NCBI GenBank assembly: GCA_045576455.1
Contig: JAZNGM010000010.1
Span: 1 to 64,000 of the forward strand
Source of the DNA: RGIG4034 sp045576455
Lineage (GTDB): Bacteria; Bacillota; Clostridia; Lachnospirales; Lachnospiraceae
DNA: 64,000 nt
Reading direction: 5' to 3'
The position numbers and the translations under genes are program-made. Of the stretch, positions 32,233-41,801 are shown in pieces. The notes under the pieces are model-generated. The model ran no database searches, had not been told where the DNA came from, and saw only the letters and a program-made list of their open reading frames with translations. The stretch's first letter is position 1. Every line of letters starts with the position of its first letter.

Positions 32233-33705
32233 ATGAGTTTACAGGTAGAGAAACTGGAGAAAAATATGGCAAAGCTTACAATTGAAGCTTCTGCTGAAGA
32301 TTTTGAAGCAGCAATTGAAAAAGCTTATAAGAAAAATAAGAGCAAAATGAATGTTCCGGGATTTAGAAAAGGTAAAGTTCCGCGTCAGATCATCGAGAAG
32401 ATGTATGGTAAAGAAGTATTTTACGAAGATGCAGCTAACGAATTGATTCCGGAAGCATACGCTAAGGCAGTAGATGAGTGTGAAGAAGAAATCGTATCCC
32501 AGCCTAAGATTGATGTAGTTCAGCTTGAGGCAGGAAAGCCGTTTATCTTTACAGCAACGGTTGCATTGAAACCGGAAGTTACCCTTGGTAAGTACAAAGG
32601 TGTCAAGGTTGCTAAGCAGGATAGAGAAGTAACGGATGCAGATATCGATGCAGAATTAAAGCGTCAGCAGGAAAGCAATGCAAGAACAATTACTGTTACA
32701 GACAGAGCAGTTAAGATGGGTGACACAGCCGTAATTAACTTTGAAGGTTTTGTAGACGGCGTTGCATTCGAAGGTGGTAAGGGTGAGAATTATTCACTTG
32801 AAATCGGTTCCCATTCATTCATTGATACATTTGAAGACCAGCTTGTTGGTAAGAACACAGGTGACGATGTTGACGTTAATGTTACATTCCCTGAAGATTA
32901 TCAGGCAGAAGAGCTTGCAGGTAAAAAAGCATTATTCAAAGTAAAAGTGCTTGAGATTAAGGAAAAGGAACTTCCTGCTCTTGATGATGAGTTCGCAAGC
33001 GAAGTTTCAGAGTACGATACACTTGCAGAATATAAGGAAGATATCAAGAAGGAAATCCAGGGCAAGAAAGATAAAGCTGCTAAAGATGCTATTGAAGCAG
33101 AAGTTCTTGAAGCTATTATTAAAGACGCTAAGATGGATATTCCTGATGAAATGGTTGCTACACAGCAGAGACAGATGGTTGAAGATTTTGCTCAGAGAAT
33201 GCAGATGCAGGGTCTTACCATGGAGCAGTACTTCCAGTTTACAGGTCTTAACTATCAGACATTGCTTGAGCAGGTAAAAGGCCAGGCTTTACAGAGAATC
33301 CAGTCAAGACTTGTTTTAGAGGCAGTTGTAAAGGCTGAAAACATTCAGGCTTCTGACGAAGATTTCGATAAGGAAATCGAGAGAATGGCATCTGCTTACC
33401 AGATGGAAGTTGATAAGGTAAAAGAACTCATTGGAGATAAAGAAAAAGAACAGATTAAGATGGATCTTTGCATTGGTAAAGCAGCAGAGTTTGTTGTAGC
33501 TGAAGCTACAGAAGCTGCTGAAACTAAGAAGAAGACAGCAGCAAAGAAGGAAACCGAAGCTAAGGCTGAAAAGAAAGAGCCGGCTGCTAAGAAGACCACA
33601 AAGACAGCTGCAGCTAAGACAACAGAAAAGGCTGCAACTGAGAAGAAGACAACCACAAAGACAACAACAGCTAAGAAAACTGCTGCTAAGAAAACAGAAG
33701 AGTAA
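32233..33705 (+). CDS. tig: Trigger factor, with Lys/Ala/Thr-rich tail
   Basis: Ribosome-associated chaperone and peptidyl-prolyl isomerase. 490 residues against about 430 typical. The ribosome-binding loop is clear (VPGFRKGKVPR, residues about 41-51); the FKBP domain lies around 150-240 (DTAVINFEGFVDGVAFEGG); the helical chaperone region follows. The last about 65 residues are a low-complexity K/A/T/E tail (AAKKTTKTAAAKTT), a common addition in this bacterial group with unknown role. AAGGAGGAAG precedes the start. Upstream of clpP-clpX-lon, the usual order. Confidence 0.95.
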   Translation: MSLQVEKLEKNMAKLTIEASAEDFEAAIEKAYKKNKSKMNVPGFRKGKVPRQIIEKMYGKEVFYEDAANELIPEAYAKAVDECEEEIVSQPKIDVVQLEAGKPFIFTATVALKPEVTLGKYKGVKVAKQDREVTDADIDAELKRQQESNARTITVTDRAVKMGDTAVINFEGFVDGVAFEGGKGENYSLEIGSHSFIDTFEDQLVGKNTGDDVDVNVTFPEDYQAEELAGKKALFKVKVLEIKEKELPALDDEFASEVSEYDTLAEYKEDIKKEIQGKKDKAAKDAIEAEVLEAIIKDAKMDIPDEMVATQQRQMVEDFAQRMQMQGLTMEQYFQFTGLNYQTLLEQVKGQALQRIQSRLVLEAVVKAENIQASDEDFDKEIERMASAYQMEVDKVKELIGDKEKEQIKMDLCIGKAAEFVVAEATEAAETKKKTAAKKETEAKAEKKEPAAKKTTKTAAAKTTEKAATEKKTTTKTTTAKKTAAKKTEE

Positions 33706-33713
33706 TTAACCTT

Positions 33714-33770
33714 TTTAAAGCATTCATTAAACTTTTATTAAATTCTTAAAGTTTAGTGCAATGCTTTAAA
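33714..33770 (+). terminator. Long hairpin after tig
   Basis: TTTAAAGCATT..TTAAACTTT pairs with AAAGTTTA..AATGCTTTAAA, an interrupted stem of about 18 pairs. Likely a terminator or processing site before clpP. Confidence 0.55.
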
Positions 33771-33815
33771 AAATATACTATAATAGTAGAATAATAATTG
33801 AGTGGAGGACATGTT

Positions 33816-34406
33816 ATGAGTTTAGTACCTTATGTCATTGAGCAAACCAGCCGCGGAGAGCGTTCATATGATATTTATTCAAGATTATTGAAGGATAGAA
33901 TTATTTTTCTGGGAGAAGAAGTTACAGATGTTACAGCAAGTATTGTAGTAGCTCAGTTATTGTTCCTGGAAGCTGAAGACCCTGAGAAGGATATTCAGTT
34001 GTACATTAACAGTCCGGGTGGTTCGGTAACTGCCGGTCTTGCTATTTATGATACCATGCAGTATATCAAGTGTGATGTTGCTACTATTTGTATCGGAATG
34101 GCAGCAAGTATGGGTTCATTCTTACTGGCAGGCGGAACAAAAGGAAAGAGAATGGCTCTTCCTAATTCAGAAATCTTAATTCACCAGCCTTTGGGTGGTG
34201 CACAGGGTCAGGCAACAGAGATTGAAATTGCAGCAAGACATATTGCATCTACGAAAGAGAAGCTTAACAAGATTCTGGCGGCTAATACAGGACAGCCACT
34301 GGAGAAGATTTATGCCGATACAGACAGAGATAACTGGATGTCTGCCAACGAAGCTATGGAATATGGCTTGATTGACAGAGTAATAAGCCAGCGTGACGGC
34401 GAATAA
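33816..34406 (+). CDS. clpP: ATP-dependent Clp protease proteolytic subunit
   Basis: 196 residues from ATG 33816. Catalytic triad regions are visible: GMAASMGSFLL (Ser near 97), ILIHQPLGG (His near 122), and DTDRDNWM (Asp near 171). Forms the two-ring peptidase that works with ClpX encoded immediately downstream. The reading frame extends upstream to 33798 but GGAGG lies 7 bp before 33816, fixing the start. Confidence 0.97.
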   Translation: MSLVPYVIEQTSRGERSYDIYSRLLKDRIIFLGEEVTDVTASIVVAQLLFLEAEDPEKDIQLYINSPGGSVTAGLAIYDTMQYIKCDVATICIGMAASMGSFLLAGGTKGKRMALPNSEILIHQPLGGAQGQATEIEIAARHIASTKEKLNKILAANTGQPLEKIYADTDRDNWMSANEAMEYGLIDRVISQRDGE

Positions 34407-34432
34407 TGGAAATAGGTAAGTGAGGATATTAA

Positions 34433-35692
34433 ATGGCAACGAAGAATTCTGACGATAAGGTAAAGTGTTCTTTTTGTAATAAACCACAGGGTCAGGCAAG
34501 AAAGCTTATAGCAGGTCCCGCAGGAGTATATATTTGTGATGAGTGTATTGGTATTTGTGCCGATATATTAGAAGAAGAAGCTCCGGATTTTGAAGAACCG
34601 GAAAAAGAGGATATTAATCTTCTGAAACCGGTAGAAATTAAAGAGTTTTTGGATGAATACGTTATAGGACAGGAAGAAGCTAAAAAGATTCTTTCTGTTG
34701 CTGTGTACAATCATTACAAGAGAATTACCGCTGAGGATTTTGATGACGAAGTTGAACTTCAGAAGAGCAATATTATCATGATTGGACCAACCGGTTCAGG
34801 TAAGACGTATCTTGCACAGACTTTAGCAAAGATTATTAATGTTCCTTTTGCCATCGCAGATGCAACAACGCTTACAGAAGCAGGATATGTAGGTGAAGAC
34901 GTAGAAAATATTCTGCTTAAGCTGATTCAGGCAGCTGATTACGATGTAGAACGTGCCCAGATGGGTATCGTCTATATTGATGAAATTGATAAGATTACAA
35001 AGAAGAGCGAAAACGTGTCTATTACACGTGATGTTTCCGGTGAAGGTGTACAGCAGGCGCTCTTAAAAATTATAGAAGGAACAACAGCTTCCGTACCGCC
35101 TCAGGGAGGAAGAAAGCATCCGCATCAGGAGCTTATTCAGATTGATACAACGAACATCCTGTTTATTTGCGGTGGTGCTTTTGATGGTCTTGAGAAAATT
35201 GTACAAACAAGACTTGACCGTAAGACAATCGGTTTTAATGCAGAACTTGCGGATAAGACGGAAAAGAAGATTGGTGAATTACTGCACGAAGTAACGCCAC
35301 AGGATTTAGTGAAGTTTGGATTGATTCCTGAGTTTATCGGACGTGTTCCGATTAATGTTTCACTGGAAGGTCTTGATACAGAGGCTTTGGTGCGTATATT
35401 AAAAGAGCCTAAAAGTGCCCTGGTTAAGCAATATCAGAAGTTGTTTGCTTATGATAATGTTAAGCTTTCCTTTGAAGATGATGCCATCGAAGCAATTGCT
35501 CAGAAGGCGGAAGAGAGAAAGACAGGAGCCAGAGGTCTTCGCTCCATTATGGAAAATATCATGATGGATCTTATGTATCGTATTCCTTCGGATGATACGA
35601 TTGAAAAGTGTGTAATAACAAAAGCAGTGGTGGAAGGTACAGGAGAACCTGTAGTTATCTATAGTACGGATTCTGCCAAACTGGCCAGATAG
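34433..35692 (+). CDS. clpX: ATP-dependent Clp protease ATP-binding subunit ClpX
   Basis: 419 residues. Zinc-binding N-terminal domain with CSFCNKP and CDECIGIC; Walker A GPTGSGKTYLA; Walker B IVYIDEIDKI; the IGF loop that docks to ClpP (KTIGFNAEL) is present; sensor II region with KTGARGLRSI. Unfolds substrates and feeds them to ClpP. Starts 26 bp after clpP and is probably co-transcribed with it. Confidence 0.97.
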   Translation: MATKNSDDKVKCSFCNKPQGQARKLIAGPAGVYICDECIGICADILEEEAPDFEEPEKEDINLLKPVEIKEFLDEYVIGQEEAKKILSVAVYNHYKRITAEDFDDEVELQKSNIIMIGPTGSGKTYLAQTLAKIINVPFAIADATTLTEAGYVGEDVENILLKLIQAADYDVERAQMGIVYIDEIDKITKKSENVSITRDVSGEGVQQALLKIIEGTTASVPPQGGRKHPHQELIQIDTTNILFICGGAFDGLEKIVQTRLDRKTIGFNAELADKTEKKIGELLHEVTPQDLVKFGLIPEFIGRVPINVSLEGLDTEALVRILKEPKSALVKQYQKLFAYDNVKLSFEDDAIEAIAQKAEERKTGARGLRSIMENIMMDLMYRIPSDDTIEKCVITKAVVEGTGEPVVIYSTDSAKLAR

Positions 35693-35736
35693 AAAATGCG
35701 TTAAAAGGGATTTCCCTTCATGGCATTAGCAATAAT

Positions 35737-35763
35737 AAATCCACCCGTTATCAGGTGGATTTA
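35737..35763 (+). terminator. Hairpin between clpX and lon
   Basis: Perfect stem AAATCCACC (35737-35745) and GGTGGATTT (35754-35762). A weak T run follows, so it may be a partial terminator. Confidence 0.55.
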
Positions 35764-35795
35764 TTTAGAATTAGTAGTATTTTGAGGAAAAGAGT

Positions 35796-38135
35796 ATGGA
35801 ACGAATATTAATGCCGTCAGTAGCCCTTCGCGGACTGACAGTATTTCCGGAAATGATTATTCATTTCGATTTAAACAGAAGTAAATCAATAGAAGCCGTT
35901 GAGCAGGCTATGATGGGAACACAACAAATTTTCCTGATTTGTCAACGGGATCCGGATACGGAGAATCCGGCAAAGGAAGATTTGTACACCATAGGTACCG
36001 TAGCTAAAATCAAACAGGTTTCAAAACTTCCCGGCAACAATATTGTGAGAGTGCTGGTGGAAGGCGGATACCGTGCTAAATTAACGGAATTTGAAGAGAA
36101 TCAGGAATATCTCAATGCATGGATAGAGAAAATAAGCATGGAGGAATCACAGCCGGGCGAAATTGAAATCGAGGCTATGATACGTCAGATGGAAGTAGTG
36201 CTGGAAAAATACAGCAAGTACTATCCTAAAGTCTATAAGACCATGTCAATGCATATTGGGGATGATGAACCGCAGGATGCCGTTTTTGTGGAGCGGATGA
36301 TTAATCTTATCGCTGCCAACATGCCGGTTCCTTTTGATGTAAAACAGAAGGTCATGGAATGCGTAACCTTAATGGAGCAATATGAAGTATTATCTGAGAT
36401 ATTGTCTAATGAAATTGAAGTTGCGCGTGTAAGAAATGATTTGTCAGAACGCATTAAGGCCCGCGTTGAAAAGAACCAAAAGGAATATCTGTTGCGTGAA
36501 CAGATGCAGTTTATCCGGGAAGAACTCGGGGAAGACAATACATATTCCGATGCAGACCAGTTTGAAGAAGCACTTAAGAAGCTTAAGGCTTCCAAGGAAG
36601 TAAAAGAAAAGATTAAGAAAGAAATCAGCCGTTTTAAATCTGTGGCAGCTATCAGTTCGGAAAGCGCAGTTGAAAGAGGTTACATTGAAACGCTTCTTGA
36701 ACTACCTTGGGATAAAGTTTCTAAAGATAATAATGATATAGATCATGCAGAAAAAGTATTGGACGAACAGCATTATGGCTTGAAGCAGGTAAAAGAGCGT
36801 ATTTTGGAATTCCTTGCCGTAAGGGTACTGACCCAACAGGGAGACAGCCCGATACTGTGTCTGGTAGGACCTCCGGGAACCGGAAAAACATCTATTGCGA
36901 AATCCGTAGCAGAAGCGTTGAATAAGAAATATGTAAGAATATGTCTGGGTGGTGTACGTGATGAAGCAGAAATCCGTGGACACCGTAAAACGTATATTGG
37001 TGCTATGCCGGGACGTCTGGCAACGGGGCTTCGTCAGGCAGGTGTGAAGAATCCGTTAATTCTTTTGGATGAAATAGATAAAGTAGGAAAAGACCAGAGA
37101 GGGGATACGGCATCTGCGCTTCTTGAAGTGCTGGATGCTGAACAGAATAAGCATTTCAGGGATCATTATGTTGAAATTCCGTTGGATTTATCGGAAGTGT
37201 TGTTTATTGCTACGGCTAATTCCCTTTCCGAGATTCCAAGACCTTTGCTTGACCGTATGGAGATATTGGAAGTTTCAAGCTATACGGCTAATGAAAAATA
37301 TCATATTGCTAAAGAACATCTTGTAAAAAAACAGTATGATAAGAACGGACTTACGGATAAGCAGCTTGTTATTAGTGATTCTGCATTAAAAAAGATAATA
37401 GAAGGTTATACTAAAGAAGCCGGTGTCCGTGAACTGGAGCGGAAAATCGGTCAGATATGCAGAAAAGCGGCGCGTGAGATTTTACAGAAAAAAGTAACCC
37501 TTGTAAAAGTGAATGCCGGTAATATAGAAAAATATCTGGGTAAAGTAAAATATACGCATGATCCTGCCAATAAAACAGATGAAATAGGCGTTGTACGCGG
37601 ACTTGCATGGACGAGCGTCGGTGGCGAAACATTGCAGATTGAAGTCAACATGATGCCGGGTAAAGGTGAAATAGAATTAACCGGACAACTCGGTGATGTG
37701 ATGAAAGAATCGGCCCGTGCGGGAATCAGCTATATCCGCTCTGTAAGCAGCGAATTCAAAATAGCGCAGGATGTATTTAAAAAGAATGATTTTCATATCC
37801 ACATACCGGAGGGGGCAGTGCCGAAGGATGGACCGAGCGCAGGTATTACAATGGCTACGGCTATTTTATCTGCCATTACAAAATGTCCGGTATATGCCAA
37901 TGTAGCCATGACCGGTGAAATAACATTACGTGGCCGAGTGCTTCCGATTGGTGGATTGAAGGAAAAAATACTAGCAGCAAAAATTGCAGGAATTAAGAAA
38001 GTTATAGTACCAAAAGAAAATGAAAAAGATGTACGTGAGATTGAACGCGAGATACTTTCCGGCATTGAGGTTGTTTATGTAGAAACAATGAAGGAAGTTC
38101 TTAAACATGCACTTCTTAATTCGGAAATGGAGTAA
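35796..38135 (+). CDS. lon: ATP-dependent protease Lon (LonA)
   Basis: 779 residues, complete three-domain LonA. N-terminal substrate-binding domain (PSVALRGLTVFPEMI), AAA+ domain with Walker A VGPPGTGKTSIAKS and Walker B LILLDEIDK, and C-terminal protease with the Ser-Lys dyad (PKDGPSAGITMA and LKEKILAAKIAG). Degrades misfolded and regulatory proteins. The next gene starts 2 bp after its stop. Confidence 0.97.
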   Translation: MERILMPSVALRGLTVFPEMIIHFDLNRSKSIEAVEQAMMGTQQIFLICQRDPDTENPAKEDLYTIGTVAKIKQVSKLPGNNIVRVLVEGGYRAKLTEFEENQEYLNAWIEKISMEESQPGEIEIEAMIRQMEVVLEKYSKYYPKVYKTMSMHIGDDEPQDAVFVERMINLIAANMPVPFDVKQKVMECVTLMEQYEVLSEILSNEIEVARVRNDLSERIKARVEKNQKEYLLREQMQFIREELGEDNTYSDADQFEEALKKLKASKEVKEKIKKEISRFKSVAAISSESAVERGYIETLLELPWDKVSKDNNDIDHAEKVLDEQHYGLKQVKERILEFLAVRVLTQQGDSPILCLVGPPGTGKTSIAKSVAEALNKKYVRICLGGVRDEAEIRGHRKTYIGAMPGRLATGLRQAGVKNPLILLDEIDKVGKDQRGDTASALLEVLDAEQNKHFRDHYVEIPLDLSEVLFIATANSLSEIPRPLLDRMEILEVSSYTANEKYHIAKEHLVKKQYDKNGLTDKQLVISDSALKKIIEGYTKEAGVRELERKIGQICRKAAREILQKKVTLVKVNAGNIEKYLGKVKYTHDPANKTDEIGVVRGLAWTSVGGETLQIEVNMMPGKGEIELTGQLGDVMKESARAGISYIRSVSSEFKIAQDVFKKNDFHIHIPEGAVPKDGPSAGITMATAILSAITKCPVYANVAMTGEITLRGRVLPIGGLKEKILAAKIAGIKKVIVPKENEKDVREIEREILSGIEVVYVETMKEVLKHALLNSEME

Positions 38136-38137
38136 AA

Positions 38138-38734
38138 ATGGTAATTAAAAATGTCTGTCTGGAAACCGTATGTGGCATTACCAGCGTATTGCCGGAAAAT
38201 GAATTAATGGAAATAGCATTTGCCGGGAAAAGTAATGTAGGGAAATCCTCCCTTATTAATGCACTGATGAACCGTAAGTCATTAGCCAGAACCAGTGCGG
38301 AACCGGGAAAAACGCAGACAATTAATTATTATAATGTAAATGATGCATTTTATCTGGTAGATTTACCGGGATACGGCTATGCCAAGGTTAGCAAGGAAGT
38401 AAAAGAAAAATGGGGAAAAATGATTGAACGATATTTAAAAAGGTCAAAAGTTCTCCGGGCAGTATTCCTGTTAATCGACATAAGGCATGATCCCTCGGCT
38501 AATGATAAGATGATGTATGATTGGATTATGCATCAGGGATTTCATCCGATTATCATTGCAACAAAAGCAGATAAGATAAAGAGAAGCCAATTACAGAAAC
38601 AGGTAAAAACTATCAGAGAAGGACTTAATGCAGAGAAGGATACGGTTATTATTCCTTTTTCGGCGCAGACAAAACAGGGCAGGGATGAAATTTATGCACT
38701 GATAGATGAATATCTGGGAGGTACTAATGAATAA
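38138..38734 (+). CDS. engB: Ribosome biogenesis GTPase EngB/YsxC
   Basis: 198 residues. GTPase motifs: G1 GKSNVGKSS, G2 region PGKTQTINYY, G3 DLPGYGYA, G4 ATKADK, G5 FSAQTK. Essential GTPase for 50S subunit assembly. Starts 2 bp after lon, the usual lon-engB order in Firmicutes, and overlaps the next gene by 8 bp. Confidence 0.96.
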   Translation: MVIKNVCLETVCGITSVLPENELMEIAFAGKSNVGKSSLINALMNRKSLARTSAEPGKTQTINYYNVNDAFYLVDLPGYGYAKVSKEVKEKWGKMIERYLKRSKVLRAVFLLIDIRHDPSANDKMMYDWIMHQGFHPIIIATKADKIKRSQLQKQVKTIREGLNAEKDTVIIPFSAQTKQGRDEIYALIDEYLGGTNE

Positions 38735-39920
38735 AAATTTAAAACAATACCTGAAAGTCGGAATCAATATACTCTTAGCATTACTGACGATACTGCTTTG
38801 TATCTTTGTTCTGCCTAAAATATTAATTTTTTTCCTTCCGTTGGTTATTGGATGGATTATTGCATTAATTGCCAATAAGCCGGTTCAGTTTTTTGAAGAA
38901 AAACTGAAGATTAAACGGAAAGCAATGTCAGCGGTCGTCATTGTTCTTGTGCTTTTGGTGGTTATTTTGATATTGTATGGAATTGTATCGGTTCTTGCAA
39001 AACAGGCGATAGATTTTGTGCAGGAACTGCCGGATAAGTGGGAAGAAATAAAAAGTGAGTTTACGGATAGTGAAGAAGGCATAGGTGCTCTATATGATAA
39101 TCTCCCGAAGGATGTTAAGAACATTGTACAGAAAATCGGGAACGGTTTGGGAAATTCTGTAGGAACGCTGGTAGCAAAGATTGGTACACCTGCGGTTACG
39201 GCAATCGGAAATTTTGCACTCAGCATCCCGAATCTCATTATTTGTGCTATTATGTGTGTACTTTCGGCCTATTTCTTTGTGGCGGATAAAGGATATATTA
39301 ATACGTTTTGTAAAAGAGTAGTACCGAAGAGAATACAGGAGCGATATAAAATAGTATCATCCAGTTTAAGTAAAGCGGTTGGCGGCTATGTTCTTGCACA
39401 GTTGAAAATTGAGTTCTGGATTTATTTAATGCTGGTTGCAGGTTTCTTTATTCTTGATGTCGATTATGTATTACTGGTGGCATTAGGAATTGCTTTCCTT
39501 GATTTCCTTCCGTTTTTTGGAACCGGAACGGTCATGGTGCCATGGGCAATTATGGGAATTATAAACCGGGATTATTTTATGGCAATAGGTATACTGGTAT
39601 TGTGGGCAGTGACACAGCTTGTAAGACAGCTTATCCAGCCTAAGATAATGGGGGCAGAAGTCGGCTTATCACCGATCCCTACCATTTTCCTTTTGTTTAT
39701 CGGTTATCGTGTCGGTGGTGTGTTGGGTATGATAGCAGCACTTCCGATTGGAATTATAATAATTAATCTTAACAACGAAGGCGTATTTGATACACCGAAA
39801 AACAGTGTGAAGTTGTTTGTTAAGAAACTGAATGATTTCAGAAGATTAAGTAAGGAAGATCTTGACTACATAAATGAAGGTAGACAAGAAGATAAAAAAG
39901 AAGATGATACACAACTATAA
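38727..39920 (+). CDS. AI-2E family membrane protein (YtvI/PerM-like)
   Basis: 397 residues from ATG 38727, preceded by GGGAGGT. Seven or eight hydrophobic segments in the AI-2E/PerM layout: two N-terminal helices, a long amphipathic stretch (residues about 90-150) and a C-terminal group with FLPFFGTGTVMVPWAIMG and IQPKIMGAEVGLSPIPTI (in outline). Family members are exporters or, in spore formers, YtvI-type proteins. Substrate unknown. Overlaps engB and truA, so translation is coupled along the row. Confidence 0.88.
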   Translation: MNKNLKQYLKVGINILLALLTILLCIFVLPKILIFFLPLVIGWIIALIANKPVQFFEEKLKIKRKAMSAVVIVLVLLVVILILYGIVSVLAKQAIDFVQELPDKWEEIKSEFTDSEEGIGALYDNLPKDVKNIVQKIGNGLGNSVGTLVAKIGTPAVTAIGNFALSIPNLIICAIMCVLSAYFFVADKGYINTFCKRVVPKRIQERYKIVSSSLSKAVGGYVLAQLKIEFWIYLMLVAGFFILDVDYVLLVALGIAFLDFLPFFGTGTVMVPWAIMGIINRDYFMAIGILVLWAVTQLVRQLIQPKIMGAEVGLSPIPTIFLLFIGYRVGGVLGMIAALPIGIIIINLNNEGVFDTPKNSVKLFVKKLNDFRRLSKEDLDYINEGRQEDKKEDDTQL

Positions 39921-40650
39921 ATTTATTGTGCAGTATGAAGGGACACGTTATCAGGGATGGCAGAAACAGGAAAGTACCGGGAATACCATTCAGGGGAAAT
40001 TAGAAGCCATTCTAAAACATCTTACCGGACAGGAAATACAAGTTGACGGTTCCGGAAGAACCGATGCAGGCGTACATTCACGGGGACAGACGGCTAATGC
40101 AAAGCTTCCGGATTATATTGATCCTCAGGAGCTAATGGATTATTTTAACCGGTATTTGCCGGAAGATATAGCTGTTACAAAGTGTGAAGAGGTATCGGAA
40201 CGGTTTCATAGCAGATTAAATGCCATACGTAAGACATACAGTTACCGGATATTGAATACTAAGACACCGTATGTTTTTGACAGACGCTATGTATATCAGA
40301 TAGAGGATACCATTGACCTTGATAAAATGCGTTTGGCGGCGTGTGACTTGCTTGGTCAACATGATTTTAAGGCATTTACTTCTACGAAAAAGGGTAAAAA
40401 ATCTACCGTGCGTACCATTGAAAGTATTGATATTGCAAAAACGGGTGATGAAATTAAAATCACTTATACCGGTGACGGATTTCTATATCATATGGTAAGG
40501 ATTCTGACGGGTACGTTGATTGAAATCGGTACGGGAAAAAGAGATCCCGGCTCCGTGAAGGATATTATTAACAGTAAACAGAGAGAAAATGCAGGATATC
40601 TGGTCCCGGCACAAGGCTTGTGTCTTGAATGCGTGGAATATCCGCAATAA
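39904..40650 (+). CDS. truA: tRNA pseudouridine(38-40) synthase TruA
   Basis: 248 residues from ATG 39904. Catalytic aspartate motif GSGRTDAGVHSRGQ near residue 55; FHSRLNAIRKTYSYRI and GDGFLYHMVRILTGTLIEIG (in part) are TruA signatures. Modifies U38-U40 in the anticodon arm of tRNAs. The longer frame from 39874 overlaps the previous gene further and has no ribosome site. deoC follows after 27 bp. Confidence 0.95.
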   Translation: MIHNYKFIVQYEGTRYQGWQKQESTGNTIQGKLEAILKHLTGQEIQVDGSGRTDAGVHSRGQTANAKLPDYIDPQELMDYFNRYLPEDIAVTKCEEVSERFHSRLNAIRKTYSYRILNTKTPYVFDRRYVYQIEDTIDLDKMRLAACDLLGQHDFKAFTSTKKGKKSTVRTIESIDIAKTGDEIKITYTGDGFLYHMVRILTGTLIEIGTGKRDPGSVKDIINSKQRENAGYLVPAQGLCLECVEYPQ

Positions 40651-40677
40651 ATATTACTTGAAAGAAGGATTAACAAG

Positions 40678-41349
40678 ATGAACAGAGAAGATATTTTTTC
40701 AAAGGTAGACCACACATTACTTGCGCAGACTGCAACATGGGACGAGATTAAAGTGATTTTGGATGATGCAATTTACTATAATACCGCTTCGGTTTGTATT
40801 CCGCCATCCTATGTAAAACGCGCGGCTGAATACCTTAACGGAAGAATTCCGGTATGTACGGTTATTGGTTTTCCAAATGGATATAATACCACAGCCGTAA
40901 AAGAATTCGAAACGAAAGATGCCATTAATAACGGTGCAGCAGAAATAGATATGGTCATTAACATCGGGGACTTAAAAGATAAGCGTTATGACGTTATTAC
41001 GCAGGAAATTAAAACGTTAAAGGCTGCCTGTGGTGACAAAATATTAAAAGTAATTATTGAAACCTGTCTTCTTACGGAGGATGAGAAAAAGAAAATGTGC
41101 GAACTTGTGACAACAGCAGGCGCAGACTATATTAAGACCTCTACCGGATTTTCAACGGCAGGAGCGACCTTTGAGGACGTAAAACTCTTTAGTGAAAATG
41201 TAGGTAAAGATGTGAAGATAAAAGCAGCAGGTGGTATCAGTTCATTTGATGATGCGGATAAGTTTGTTTCACTTGGTGCTGACAGATTGGGAACCAGCCG
41301 TCTTGTAAAGATTGCAAAACAGGAGAATGTGAAAGAGGGAACATATTAA
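40678..41349 (+). CDS. deoC: Deoxyribose-phosphate aldolase
   Basis: 223 residues. Cleaves 2-deoxyribose 5-phosphate to glyceraldehyde 3-phosphate and acetaldehyde. Motifs: KVDHTLL, VCTVIGFPNG, EIDMVINIG, KVIIETCLL and the Schiff-base lysine in YIKTSTGFSTAGAT, with KAAGGIS. GAAGGA precedes the ATG. Its stop overlaps the cdd start (TAATG), so the two nucleoside-salvage enzymes are coupled. Confidence 0.96.
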   Translation: MNREDIFSKVDHTLLAQTATWDEIKVILDDAIYYNTASVCIPPSYVKRAAEYLNGRIPVCTVIGFPNGYNTTAVKEFETKDAINNGAAEIDMVINIGDLKDKRYDVITQEIKTLKAACGDKILKVIIETCLLTEDEKKKMCELVTTAGADYIKTSTGFSTAGATFEDVKLFSENVGKDVKIKAAGGISSFDDADKFVSLGADRLGTSRLVKIAKQENVKEGTY

Positions 41350-41771
41350 TGGTTTGTATTTCAAAAGAAGAAATTAGTAAACTGATTAATAAAGCTTTGA
41401 ATATGCGTGCATTTTCCTATGCTCCTTATTCTGAGTTTAAGGTAGGAGCCGCGTTACTTACCGGTTCCGGACTTATATACGGTGGCTGCAATATTGAAAA
41501 TGCAGCCTATACGCCGACAAATTGTGCCGAACGGACTGCTTTTTTTAAGGCAGTCAGTGAAGGACAAAAAGATTTTAAGGCAATTGCCATTGTAGGCGGA
41601 AAAGGTAATGAGATATCCGGCTATTGTGCCCCTTGCGGTGTGTGCAGACAGGTAATGCGTGAATTCTGTGACTTGGATTTTACGGTTATTCTTGCACGCA
41701 ATGCGGAAGATTATAAGCTCTTTTCACTTAAAGATTTATTTCCGGAAGATTTCGGACCGGATAATTTATAA
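41349..41771 (+). CDS. cdd: Cytidine deaminase
   Basis: 140 residues. Deaminates cytidine and deoxycytidine. Zinc site motifs: NCAERTA (Cys and catalytic Glu) and PCGVCRQ. Substrate-binding start YSEFKVGAALL with GGCNIENAAY. Works with deoC in nucleoside salvage. The last codons belong to a 17-bp tandem duplication that includes the stop. Confidence 0.96.
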   Translation: MVCISKEEISKLINKALNMRAFSYAPYSEFKVGAALLTGSGLIYGGCNIENAAYTPTNCAERTAFFKAVSEGQKDFKAIAIVGGKGNEISGYCAPCGVCRQVMREFCDLDFTVILARNAEDYKLFSLKDLFPEDFGPDNL

Positions 41772-41790
41772 ATCCGGATAATTTATAAAT
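41757..41790 (+). repeat. 17-bp tandem duplication at the cdd stop
   Basis: CCGGATAATTTATAAAT occurs twice without a gap (41757-41773 and 41774-41790); the first copy contains the cdd stop codon. Confidence 0.95.
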
Positions 41791-41801
41791 GACGAGGAAC
41801 G